From assembly GCF_964355755.1 (NCBI RefSeq), contig NC_092677.1, positions 3,913,001-3,973,000 of the forward strand: a DNA stretch of 60,000 nucleotides. The letters run 5' to 3'. The notes beneath the pieces were generated by a model. It did not search any database, had not been told where the DNA came from, and worked only from the letters and a program-made list of their open reading frames with translations. The position numbers were made by a program, and so were the translations under genes. Of this stretch, positions 24,210 to 34,444 are shown piece after piece. Every line of letters starts with the position of its first letter. The first letter of the stretch is position 1. The DNA is from Antedon mediterranea. Lineage: Eukaryota; Echinodermata; Crinoidea; Comatulida; Antedonidae.

Positions 24210-25075
24210 CTGCTTATCCAACGCATGTATGGTAGTGTTCATTTGGGACTGACAATGTCAAACATTCACTGACTTGATTACGTTATACGAGCTGATTCCA
24301 TTAGTTGCGTTGAGACATGAAAATCAATTTCTATTTCAATTTATTTTTTATTTTAGTTTTTAAAGAAAACTGAAGAATACTTCAAGTGGAATAATATTAC
24401 ACTTGATAATCAAATATAACATAAGTTAAAAAAAGAACTTTAAACGTTCCACAAATATATACTTACTTAACTTTTTATTATTATTAATTCTGTATCTGTA
24501 TTAAAAATGTAATTGTACTTGCATGTCTTTCTATAATCTAAAACAAAAAAACTTTGTTTGTAACTTTTGTAACTTAACTTATGACTGTTTATTATTATGC
24601 ATGCATTTCTTTAATCATGGACCATTTGTAAGAACATTATTTTTATTGAAAATGTCATCCATGTAAAATAAGTTTTTTTTTGTCTTGTGTGAGTTCTTCT
24701 CACGTTTATTTAAATTCTCATTGATGAATATATTATATACATATAAGTACATTTGTGACAATTAAAAGTAAGTGTTTAGAGTAGTTAAAATACCGGTATA
24801 TTTACATAATAAGATGCCAGAATTCAGTATTAACCATATATTTTCTCATTTAAAATTTTAGATACGATGTTAATTAAAATGTAGAAATGAGAAATGGCGG
24901 TAAAATACATGATTAAAATTTTCTTGTTAAACTATCTTATTTGTAAAATAAGTTTATAAATAAATAAAATAAAATATAAAAACATGTATACACATACAAG
25001 GTAATTCATTTTTATTGTGTATGGAGGCGGATAGCCTGTCAAGTGTCTTGTTAGGCTTCAATTTTCACTGTCATA
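24210..25075. other. AT-rich intergenic sequence
   Basis: No gene recognised. Very AT-rich throughout. Confidence 0.4.
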
Positions 25076-25081
25076 ACAAAT

Positions 25082-25610
25082 ATGAACATTAAACTGTCGG
25101 TTTTTGAAAATCATAGCTTCTATTCTTCTTCGTACATTCATTATCGTAACATCGTTCCTCATATCTTCTTCTTACATTCATATATGTTCGTAAGATATTT
25201 CCCTCTCTCCTTCTTTTTTACGACTGTGCTTCGTTCTTTTCCCTTTTCCTTTATTTTCACGGTCATATTTTCCCTTTTTCCTTCTTGCACCCCTTTTTCC
25301 TTCTTGCACCCCTTTCTCCTCTCCACATCTGTGTTTCGCGAGATCTTCTCCTTAACCATTCTTTTCACAGTGAGTAAGATATTTTGCTTTTCCTCAATTT
25401 CTTAAATCCACTTTTTGTGAGATTTTTTCCAAATCCACTTTTGATTGTGACGTGTTTTCCGATCCTTCTTACATTTATTTTCTTATATATACATCGTTGT
25501 TTCGTAAGACATTTTGCTTTCCCCTTCTTCTCACGACCATTGTTCGTTTCGACATTTCTTTCTCCTTTTCTTCTTCAATCTAATTTCTTAATATCTTTTC
25601 CAATGTGTTA
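25082..25610. repeat. Polypyrimidine (plus strand) degenerate repeat tract
   Basis: C/T-rich on the plus strand. It contains a short perfect duplication of cctttttccttcttgcaccc (about 25275-25312) and looser units with gtaagatattttgctttcc. The open frames on both strands are products of the bias. It is a strand-inverted counterpart in composition to the polypurine tract at 10.6-12.0 kb. Confidence 0.65.
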
Positions 25611-25636
25611 CAATTCCCAGAGTAAGTAAATTTACA

Positions 25637-25724
25637 TTAGATTCTCTTTCTTAACATGTAGCAGCCGTTTACACTGTCCATTAGATTCTCTTTCTTAACA
25701 TGTAGCATCCGTTTACACTGTTCA
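25637..25724 (+). repeat. 44-bp direct tandem duplication
   Basis: Two copies starting ttagattctctttcttaaca at 25637 and 25681 differ at only a few positions (gcagccg versus gcatccg). Confidence 0.9.
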
Positions 25725-25903
25725 TAGTTCATAATTAATGTAAATAATATCATTTCAATTATCTTAATTCGTATTTTCTTACGTTACGTCATGATTGCAT
25801 AATGTCCTCCTCAATTAATTATACCCACTTACATTATCGGATACTTCTGATAAGCCGAAGCTTTGTTTATGAATCCAAATGCATTTCAATTTCAAATTCT
25901 GTT

Positions 25904-26816
25904 TATGGGTCTGTTTCTGCTGAAAAAATCAAAATAATCGATTTTTTCCAGTCACCGCAAACCACAAAAATAATCGCGTTGCAATTGAAAATTGCTACGA
26001 CTTTAATCGGTTATTCAGGTAATCGGTTTTTAAAATCACGTCATCATTCCCCCACAGCGCAGTTCAAGTTATGAAAGGCCGATGAGAGTTGGTTTGTTTA
26101 CATCCTATCGCTGCCTAAAACTCTCACATGTAGGATTAAAAATTACTCTTACGTAAAGCTTTATTATTTCTAAAATAAACATCTAGGCCTACTACCGTAC
26201 CACATACAACAGAATAATGATGTTATATTAATAAGGACACGTCGGCGAAAAAAGTTCGTTTCGCCGTTCGTTGGTTCTACCTTCGGCCTGCTAGGCCTAG
26301 AGGCTATTATATTTCTACCGAAACAAGTCAACAGACAACAGGCCTACTAACAAATGACATGTAAAACATCGTTAGCCTGAACTGGTGGTATGTAACGGGT
26401 GTACTTGTAACACAGAATCCCGGAGTCTCTCGGTATAATTCTCCCCCACAAAATAATAAAAATCAAATGTTTAACATTTGATTTTTATTCGGTCTACATC
26501 GCGATCGTGGTTTTGCTGATCGTCGTCGATATCGCGCAAATAAACAGCATGCTTTGTGACGTGAATAAGTTTGTCATACTCTAGAGGTCAAAGTGAGGTC
26601 AATAATCGCTATTTGTGTTGCAGCTCAAAACTGCTCCGCAATAATCGGTTAAAACAAGAAATAATCGATTAAAACACGCAATGGATTGAGTGTTTTTAAT
26701 CGGTTATTTTTAATCGGTTATTTTATTTTGCGCCGTTTCTGCTGCCCAAAAATAATCGATTAAAAAAATAAACGGTTAATAATCGATTATTTCTGCTCAG
26801 CAGAAACAGGCCCTAT
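25904..26816. mobile_element. Non-autonomous TIR element, GGGCCTGTTTCT family, copy 2
   Basis: Ends gggtctgtttctgctga (25907) and tcagcagaaacaggccc (to 26813) form inverted repeats with one mismatch. The direct repeat TAT flanks them (25904-25906, 26814-26816). Near both ends the interior is packed with aatcggtta and aatcgatta words. This word set differs from copy 1 at 909-1762, although the termini are the same. A perfect 17-bp-arm hairpin sits inside (26455-26489). Confidence 0.75.
26455..26489. repeat. Perfect 17-bp-arm hairpin
   Basis: aataaaaatcaaatgtt, one spacer base, then its exact complement aacatttgatttttatt. The 35 bp fold into a perfect stem in the middle of the surrounding TIR element. 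Confidence 0.9.
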
Positions 26817-26819
26817 GAT

Positions 26820-27170
26820 TATCTTTAGTTGGTAGAACTACGTAGGCCTACATCTTTCAAAATTTTAAGTACTCATAAAATTATCTCTAGGGAAGAAGTC
26901 ATTGAAACCATGCAGTAAATAGTAATAGTCCAAAATTGTATTATTTTATTTATTACTGTGAATGTGATGGTGTAGTTTTGGAAATTCTGGGGCACTGGAT
27001 TTTCAGAATCGGAGTTTGTTTTAATTGTCAAAATTCATGCTGTTTTTTTTTTTACCAATCGGTTGAGCCTCAGCATATTCTAATTTTGGTTTTATCGTGT
27101 GGATTGAAGGATACATTCATTAATTGGAGATTTAATTAAGATCAAAGAAAATACACGGCCATATACATGG
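26820..27170. other. Intergenic sequence
   Basis: No feature recognised. Confidence 0.35.
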
Positions 27171-27173
27171 TTG

Positions 27174-27280
27174 CAGTCGCGTGCGCAAATTTGAATTGGT
27201 GTTTACCGACCGACCCCGACTGACTGACTGACCAACCGACCGACATAGTGAGCTATAGAGTCGCGTTTGTACGCGACTAA
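27174..27280. repeat. Short foldback element with GTCGCGT ends
   Basis: cagtcgcgtgcgcaaat at the left and gtttgtacgcgactaa at the right are imperfect inverted repeats. Between them is a gaccgaccg/gactgactgactg simple run and catagtgagctatagagtcg. Confidence 0.5.
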
Positions 27281-27284
27281 TAAT

Positions 27285-28185
27285 CAGACAAGGAACCATG
27301 CGCTATGTTTTTGATATGTTTTGCTAAAATCATTTGTTTAAAATTCAGGGCATTATTTTTCATCTCCAAATGTATTTGCTGAACTTCGATTAGAGCAAGG
27401 GACTGACAGAACGTGAAGACATGCGCAAACTAATCACCGGCTGCTGGCTACTAAATCTTTTTATTTAAAACAATGTTTGGGGGGTTGTTTAGTCCATTGC
27501 CCATGCTCTAGGTGTTTGTGAATAAACCTAGTTTCTTGAGATAATAAATTCTCTTGTTTGTAATGAAGAAAGGAGATATCTCTAATTTTTACCTAGGCCA
27601 TTGACAATCGTGGACTTTTTTTTAAATCCGAAAGATTCATAGGTAATACCCCTAAATAAACTGAAGTCAACCACACTACCAGTAACGTCTCTACCCAGTT
27701 AAAACAAACAATTTGAGGCGATGCGTTCGAACTAAGTGCTTTTATAGTTCTATGAGTTACAATATATTAAAAATACTTTCTTATTTATAATTGTATCGCT
27801 ATGTTATGGTCTGCAAGAATAACCAAAATGAGCAGTTAAACTTCAATGCTGTGGTGTCTAACGATGTGAACCATAAGACTGTGAGGGGGCTATAAGGTGC
27901 ACACTGCTATACTTGTACTTCTATATTTCTATATAAACTCTTATTCATATAACAAAGATATTACTATTCATGTAATAAGATATTATGCATATTACCGGGC
28001 ATTACGTTTATAATAATGGTCCTATCTATATTTAATTCAGATTACACTTAATATACAGCTCGCTTTTGAAGATAAATACAATATCCTTACGTTTATGGAC
28101 AGTTAGACTAATTTCATAATTTGTATTCATGAAACTATTCTAATGATCGCTTATTTTAGATTATTATATTTTTTCGCGAAATGAA
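27285..28185. other. Intergenic sequence, no gene recognised
   Basis: No supported feature. Confidence 0.35.
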
Positions 28186-28212
28186 ACAATATATACGTTA
28201 TATTTTTAATTT

Positions 28213-28337
28213 AACAATCGCGAACATTTTGGTCGCAAAAATAAACGGTTTTACCGTATTGTTATTTTTATTTCAACAACCGCGAACATTTTGGTCGCAA
28301 AAATAAAAGGCTTTACCGTATTGTTATTTTTATTTTT
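28213..28337 (+). repeat. 62-bp direct tandem duplication
   Basis: Units start aacaatcgcgaacattttgg at 28213 and aacaaccgcgaacattttgg at 28275. They continue tcgcaaaaataaa, ttttaccgtattgtt and atttttattt, with four or so differences. Confidence 0.85.
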
Positions 28338-28427
28338 GAAGATTTATTACTTTCCAAATTGTTTGATACATTTTTAGAACATGACGTAGACGTACGTCTT
28401 GTACTGACTTGTTACTGTACATCTCGA

Positions 28428-28512
28428 AAGCTCTGCCATTTTTTTCTGGTTGTTTTATTTTATCGTTTTGGTTTAGCTTTTTACTTATTGTATTTGCCTT
28501 TTGATTTATATA
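28428..28512 (+). repeat. Shortened copy of the dispersed repeat, fused to a SINE
   Basis: gaaagctctgccattttttt, ctggttgttttattttatcg, ttttggtttagct and tttgccttttgatttatata match the 28674-28842 copy with its centre deleted. It is joined directly to the truncated SINE at 28513, which suggests a recombination or template-switch junction. Confidence 0.5.
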
Positions 28513-28640
28513 GTTCGAGTCTCGGTTGGGGCGACTTTTTCTCATTCTCACAGATTTCCTCATCTTTATCGTTTCAAATTAATTAATTAAATTTCAGTAA
28601 TACACCGGGCGGTTTAGAATTAATGTTCTTTGCCTGATTT

Positions 28641-28643
<3 letters not shown>
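28513..28643 (+). mobile_element. 5'-truncated tRNA-derived SINE, copy 3
   Basis: Begins inside the B box (gttcgagtctcggttggggc) and continues gactttttctcattctcaca, gatttcctcatctttatcgt, then caccgggcggtttagaatta and gttctttgcctgatttgttt. This matches the tails of the two full copies at 42587-42841 and 42863-43092. A TA microsatellite follows. Confidence 0.8.
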
Positions 28644-28673
<30 letters not shown>

Positions 28674-28677
<4 letters not shown>

Positions 28678-28842
28678 TGAAGGAGGGCTAGTGTTGCACG
28701 AAAGCTCTGCTAACTTTTCTGGCTGTTTACTTTATCGTTTTGATTTAGCTTTTCGCTTTTTATTTTTGTATCTCCATTGAGATCCAGCCACTGATACCCA
28801 CAGCATTGTCATTTTTTTCAGTAATTTGCCTTTGGATTTATA
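28674..28842 (+). repeat. Dispersed repeat (ATCCAGCCACTGATACC family)
   Basis: gaaagctctgctaacttttc, tggctgtttactttatcgtt, ttgatttagcttttcg, tctccattgagatccagcca, ctgatacccacagcattgtc and cagtaatttgcctttggatt occur in order. Copies are found at 13640-13740 and 14885-15215 on the minus strand, and at 29931-30047 and 46740-46852. Confidence 0.75.
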
Positions 28843-28844
28843 TA

Positions 28845-29165
28845 TATATCTTTATATTCGTACCAGCACCTTTTCCAATATGGACAATACTTTAGTTAAT
28901 TCTAAACATATTTGTTAAAGATAATTGCATTACTGTACAAAGCCCTTTGCTGTAATCTCTTTGTCTATCATTTGGCGGTTTCGGTATTATCGACAAATAC
29001 AGTGTCACATATGTATCACATGTGACGTCTGCGATATATTACTTACTTTTGATATAATATACAAACATTTTAATTCCTCAATTTATGCAAAAAAGGTTAT
29101 CGAAATTACTGTATTTCCATATATGAATATTTATATTACCAAATATTTATTCTTTTTTATTAATT
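28845..29165. other. Intergenic sequence
   Basis: No gene recognised. Confidence 0.35.
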
Positions 29166-29167
29166 AT

Positions 29168-29440
29168 TAGCATTACCGATGTCGCAAAAAAACATGAAAA
29201 ATGAATGTTAATTAAACCAGACTTTGAATAGTTTATTTTGTAGTTTGAATAAAGTTAATCACTTCCGTAAAAAAAAAATAATGTTTTCTCATATAAAATG
29301 ACAAAATAAATTGTCAGATCCAACCGAAAACCTATTATATTTTTCAGGTAAATACATTTTTTTTCGATTAAAGTTTTATTCAAAGTGGTTAACTAAAATT
29401 GTAAAACTTATTTTTTTCAGGGGGACAATACATCTTTAAC
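29168..29440. mobile_element. TTAA-flanked MITE (GATGTATTGTCCCCC ends), copy 1
   Basis: The right end gggggacaatacatct is followed by TTAA. The interior (acatgaaaaatgaatgttaa, aataaagttaatcac, aaatgacaaaataaa, ttttcaggtaaata) matches 38306-38625. The left end is degraded. Confidence 0.6.
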
Positions 29441-29444
29441 GCCA

Positions 29445-29925
29445 TTTAGGCCTACATACTAAAATAAAACAATAATTTGTGACTGAGCCAAGACTGGGAT
29501 CAGATGTCAACCACCAAGGTAAAACTGTTGCACCAATATTTCAATTATTGTATTCTTACTAAAAATAGTAACGTTTATCACATATTCCTGAAATCTCATA
29601 CGTAAGGTACATTCACACGACGCCGTTCAATTCTCTATTCATTTTCCATTATTTAACAAAAACGGAAAAGGTGTGAGTAACTTTATAGAGAAGGTATAGA
29701 GATAAAGGGTTATATAGGCCAGGAATGATTTCTAAATGACCCATAGACAGTAACTTGACGTTATAGAGAGAACATAAGATAGTTGATCTCTGGAACAGTA
29801 GATGACAGATAGCTGTGTAAAGCTATTTTGTATTATATAACATCTGTTCACTCTGTCCACTATAATTCCATTTTTATTTCATTTTCTTTTCACTTTCATG
29901 TCTTACAGTTATAATTATACTTAGT
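29445..29925. other. Intergenic sequence
   Basis: No gene recognised. Short matching words (ttatagagaaggtatagaga, ttatagagagaacataag) hint at an old inverted or direct repeat without clear ends. Confidence 0.3.
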
Positions 29926-29930
29926 TCTGA

Positions 29931-30047
29931 CTGTTTTACTTTATCGTTTTGATTTAGCTTTTCGATTTTTTTTTATCTCCATTGAGATCCAGCCACTGAT
30001 ACCCTCAGTATTGTCCTTTTTCAGTATTTTGCCTTTGGATTAATTAA
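29931..30047 (+). repeat. Dispersed repeat (ATCCAGCCACTGATACC family)
   Basis: tgttttactttatcgttttg, atttagcttttcgattttt, ctccattgagatccagccac, tgataccctcagtattgtcc and agtattttgcctttggatta match the 28674 copy. It is followed by attcattcattcatc and tttatttcggaaaaaaataa, a combination also present at 42380-42425. Confidence 0.75.
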
Positions 30048-30049
30048 TT

Positions 30050-31290
30050 AATTCATTCATTCATCTTTTATTTCGGAAAAAAATAATTCTCCATAGCTCA
30101 AGAACAAATATACTAATTAGGTTAAATTATTCATAATAATAACAATAGTATTGTCGTATGCTAAACACGTATATGAATTAAGAAAACAATATATTAATGT
30201 CACTAAGTTAAAGATACACATATTAATCTATGGAATAAAATAGGTTAATTCCTTCGTTTTTTTCCGAGTAGAATACAGAATACTATGAGAATAATATTAT
30301 CAAGTTATCGGCTTGATTACTTTGTTTACCGTCATTATTTCACATTCATCCTAATAAATTGCTGTCTGGCTAGTAGTGTGCTGTCGAATCGCGTCCCGAC
30401 AGATAATGACAGATAACTTTGTATTTGTATCTATTTTACGTCAGTAGATCAGATACATGCTACATATAGTAATAGGGCAGTTGAAATCCACTGAATGTGT
30501 TGGTGTAATTTCCCTAGTTCGTTTCCCGTGTAAACAGAGGCAGGTTTCTCAAATGAGCGGGTTTCTGCTAATAAGTCACCAATAATAACAAGTAGTCAGT
30601 AAGTTTCACGAACAAACACAACTTACGCGTTCGAGTATACAAACATCCAGCTACATGATTCACGTGTACCACCAACATTATAGGTGATCATTTTATTGTT
30701 ATTACATTTTTATATTGTAGGCCTAATAGATACGTTTACATAATACATAATGAACTTTTAAATAAGTATTTGTACGTAATTAAATGTATTGTACAGCGTA
30801 ATACACGCCGTTATCTTCTACGTAAAACATTTTAAAATAGACACCGTTCTTACCTTATTAACGCTTCGTTTTATTTTGAATCCGGAGACTTATTTCGAAC
30901 GTTGTGTTACATACGCCGTATATACGGTTTATAATGTCTTGAAAAGATTGTTACATACGTTATACACAGCATGAAACGTCACTCGCGCATCTATAACGAT
31001 TGTCACATACGTTAAGAACAGCATCAAATGTCACTCTATCTACAATGTCTTTATATTTCCATTAAAATGAATCTATATTTTGCCGTGTATCGTTTGTGCC
31101 ATTTTCACTGATGATGAAACGACGATCACACTGCCAGTGCGTCGAATAAACAGACCATGTGATTGGTCATCCATAAAAAAAAGGGGCGTGGTTAACACAG
31201 TATATAATAACGAGCGGTTGACATTCATTTCAGTAGAAAATAGTGTCGCATTCGCGAGTAAGCGACACGCCGGATACAATGTACTTGTTT
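30050..31290. other. Intergenic sequence with a small tandem duplication
   Basis: gattgttacatacgttatac (30946) is repeated as gattgtcacatacgttaaga (about 31000), each followed by acagcat and cgtcactc-like words. No gene recognised. Confidence 0.4.
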
Positions 31291-31295
31291 CTAAA

Positions 31296-31412
31296 GCTTG
31301 GTTCGCACATTGCCGCAACAAAGTGGAACAATACAAGACACATTGCGTCTTGATTGGTATACTTGCGGCGCGTATACCTTCTTGCGTTGCGTTTACGTGA
31401 GAACCAAGATAT
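31296..31412. mobile_element. GCAACGCAAG-family element, diverged
   Basis: Starts aaagcttggttcgcacattg and ends cttgcgttgcgtttacgtga plus gaaccaaga. The ends are the usual inverted repeat of the family; the core is diverged. Confidence 0.6.
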
Positions 31413-31419
31413 GATAATC

Positions 31420-32210
31420 ACACTACGGAACACACAAGTCAAGAACCAACTTAAATTATTTTCCAAAATATATATAATACTACCCTTATTTTTTACCATC
31501 TAAAGGAACAAGACTTGCATTAGTACGGGGCGCCGTACAAATGTGCGTACTGAAAAGTCAAAACATAAAGGTTCGAAGAGGACATTGTAGGAAATCTCGA
31601 CATTCCGGTAGGTAGGTGCGGACGTGATCGGTCAGTTAGGCCTACCGCAGGTTTCGCTGAAATTAGAGAAATGAAACTAAAAATTGACAAAACTCCACCA
31701 ACCTGCTTAGTGGTGACGTTTCTGATGATAATTTATAGCTATTATAAGAGTTATAGCCTATAAGCGAGGGGAATTAGACTGGAAGGGTCATTGAACTAAT
31801 ACAGGACATAATATTCTTATTACGGTAGAATAGTGTTTCATACTACAAAACTGTAATTCCCGCGAATAGTAGAAAGCGTTGTACAGTATAGGCCTGCTCT
31901 TCAGCTAAAAGTGTTTCATGCGGTAAAATTCTAACTTATTCATGCGAATAGTAGAAAGCGTGCGTTGCAAACATTCACGTAGGTCTGTTTTCCTCCTGTG
32001 TTCGCGCGAATCGAACATTCGGTGAAGCTGATTGGTTGCTCATAAAGAGTAGATGGAAATTTGAATACGCATGCGCATAAATAAAGGAGGGGTGAATTTC
32101 TTGCATGAACCAATGCTTTTGCTTCTTCGCGCAAATAAATTCACTAAAATGAAAACATTTATGTTGAGACTAATATTAAAATGAAAGAGTACGAAGCCTA
32201 CAGCTACCGG
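31420..32210. other. Intergenic sequence
   Basis: A solo gtacggggcgccgtac end of the 21823-type MITE lies at about 31525. Two gcgaatagtagaaagcgt words occur at 31862 and 31946. No gene recognised. Confidence 0.35.
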
Positions 32211-32214
32211 TAAG

Positions 32215-32454
32215 TATGGAACGCCAGGGCGGACATAATTGTGTTAAATTGACATCGCTTGTGTTATGCTGACATCGCTCGTGTTGAGTTTAAAAATCGC
32301 TTGTGTTAAGTTTACAAATCGCTCGTGTTTAGTTTACACATCGCTCGTGTTGAGTTTTAACACGAGCGATGTGTAAACTCAACAGGAGCGATGTCAATAT
32401 AATAACAAGAGCGATGTCAACTTAACATAGTTATGTCCGTCCTGGCGTGCCATA
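32215..32454. mobile_element. 240-bp MITE with about 32-bp TIRs and internal iterons
   Basis: The left end tatggaacgccagggcggac (32215) pairs with the right end gtccgtcctggcgtgccata (to 32454), with few mismatches over about 32 bp. Inside, the word atcgctcgtgtt and its complement aacacgagcgat recur about nine times, direct on the left half and inverted on the right. The whole element can therefore fold on itself. Confidence 0.85.
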
Positions 32455-32459
32455 TTCAA

Positions 32460-33515
32460 GTCTCTATCTACGAATAACTCTTTATAGATGATGATGATGA
32501 TAATAAGTTCAAGTCGTACGCGCTAACTTTTCGTTTTTTCTGGTTCTTATTGACGTCAAGAATATACAATGTTTTATTGCCACTTAGTGTGTGGTGAACG
32601 CCTGGGACCATTTTGGACAGAAGAGAAAGATATTGCTTATCATATATCACGGGACCATACTTACATCACAGAAGTAGAATGCATAAATCACAATACACAA
32701 CCCCTTGAAAATATTATAAATTCCATGAAACGATATCATTCATATCGTAAACAATATTATTATATAAGTAATATTTTATGAGAAACAAATAAATAACAAT
32801 TATTATTGGTCAGTAGTAGCGCAGAAAAACGGTTCGACCAATCGAGTAGTTTTTTATCCGGTTATCAAATCTTTGTTAGTTAATGTTTGCTGCCTTTTTT
32901 GTCTATTTCACTAGCTTTGATGTACAATCAATCGCATGCGTACAATGAATAAACACGACGTCACAGAGTTTCAGTCTGTACTATAAACCGATTGGTAAAA
33001 ATAAAAAAATTAAAATATATGCCTTTCCTTACAATTTTTTTAATGCGCACTCATGTTCATTGATTACGTCATAAATAGGATGTGGAACTTAAAGATCAGG
33101 GGATTCTTTCTTTGTTTGGATGTAAATACTATACTATTTATAGGTATATAAAAAGAGTGAATGAACTGAAATATATAGGCCTACCCAAGATAACCTATAC
33201 CTGGTCGCAGACACATTCTGGGGGCTAGCGTGTTCTTACTTTTTGCGCCAGTAGTGTTGGTTGAATTGTGTCTTATAATGGATGATAATACGTCATTGGT
33301 GACGTCAAGTATCGAATGTAAAATCAAAGTATAATTGAAAAGGTTAGGCTTATTGAAAACCAAAACATTAATTTGTTTCTGACTTAATTGGTTTTGAGAA
33401 TGAACGAACATTTAGCGACTTTACAGGCTGATTTCATTTGTGGTTTACACCATCTATTAACGTTAGAGATGAAAAAAAGTAACTTTAACACGTATCCAAT
33501 ACACGTATATATCAT
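32460..33515. other. Intergenic sequence, no gene recognised
   Basis: A 70-codon frame at 32569-32781 has no recognisable domain. No other feature. Confidence 0.35.
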
Positions 33516-33520
33516 AAAGC

Positions 33521-33790
33521 TCGGTTTCCACTAAGGCGTGGTTCCCACTAGCGACGCAACGCAAGTGAATTGACCAATCACAAGCGATGGCTTATTCGGT
33601 TGCGATTGCTAACTGTCTATAACTTCGCCTGTCATTGGTTGAAACGCTTGCGTTGCGTTCTAGTGGGAACCAGGCTTAAGACGCAACGCAAGGACGTAAC
33701 GAAACGTAAGTGAGTTGACCAATCACAAGTAATAAAGTATTCGAACTGTCGCTTGTCAACTTGCTTTCGTTGCGTCTACATCCTTGCTTG
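33521..33790. mobile_element. Two adjacent GCAACGCAAG palindromic elements
   Basis: First unit: cactagcgacgcaacgcaag, tgaattgaccaatcacaagc, to cttgcgttgcgttctagtgg and gaaccaggctta (about 33675). Second unit: gacgcaacgcaaggacgtaa, gtgagttgaccaatcacaag, to cgttgcgtctacatccttgc (about 33785). Both are near-palindromic with a CCAAT core. Confidence 0.75.
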
Positions 33791-33834
33791 TGAACGCTTT
33801 TGTGACGTAGTGTTTACGAACGTGAAGTGTACAG

Positions 33835-34440
33835 GAATGGTACGTAGTGTGCATAATATTGACGCAGTGTTCACTACGGTGACGTGTAGTGTTCACTACC
33901 GTCGGTGACGTGTAATGTTCATTACCGTCGGTGACGTGTAATGTCCACGAAGGCGACGCGTAGTGTTAAAATAGTAACGGTGAAGTGAAAGTTACGAGGT
34001 GATCACGAAGGTATCGTAGTGTTCATGAAGGTGTCGTAGTGTTCATGAAGGTATCGTAGTGTTCACGAAGGTATCTTACTGTTTACGAAGGTATCGTAGT
34101 GTTCACGAAGGTGTAGTAGTGTTCAAGAAGGTATCGTACTGTTTACGAAGATATCGTAGTGTTTACGAAGGTGTAGTAGTGTTCAAGAAGGTGACGCGTA
34201 ATGTTTACGAAGGTGTCGTAGTCTTTACGAAGGTGTCGTGTAGTGTTCAAGAAGGTGACGCGTAGTGTTAAGAAAGTAACGGTGAAGGTATTCACGAAGG
34301 TGTAGTAGTGTTCACGAAGGTGATGTAGTGTTTACGACGGTATCGTAGTGTTTACAAAGGCGTCGTAGTGTTCACTAAGGTGTCGTAGTGTTCACGACGG
34401 TGTCGTAGTTTTTACGAAGGTGTCGTGAATGTCACATATC
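33835..34440 (+). repeat. 20-bp minisatellite
   Basis: About 30 degenerate copies of gtgttcacgaaggtgtcgta. The period is usually 20 bp. Left of 34010 it is less regular, with gtgacgtgtagtgttcac units. The 68-codon frame at 34059-34265 is made of the repeat and is not a gene. Confidence 0.85.
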
Positions 34441-34444
34441 GTGT

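Noticed and set aside
28674-28710. Hammerhead-ribozyme-like core (ctgatgaa ... cgaaag)
   Set aside because: The bases between the two conserved words do not form a stem directly after CTGATGA, and no cleavage-site stem was found. The word belongs to a dispersed repeat.
34059-34265. 68-codon frame with repeated EGVVVF units
   Set aside because: Pure translation of the 20-bp minisatellite; no start context or other coding signal.
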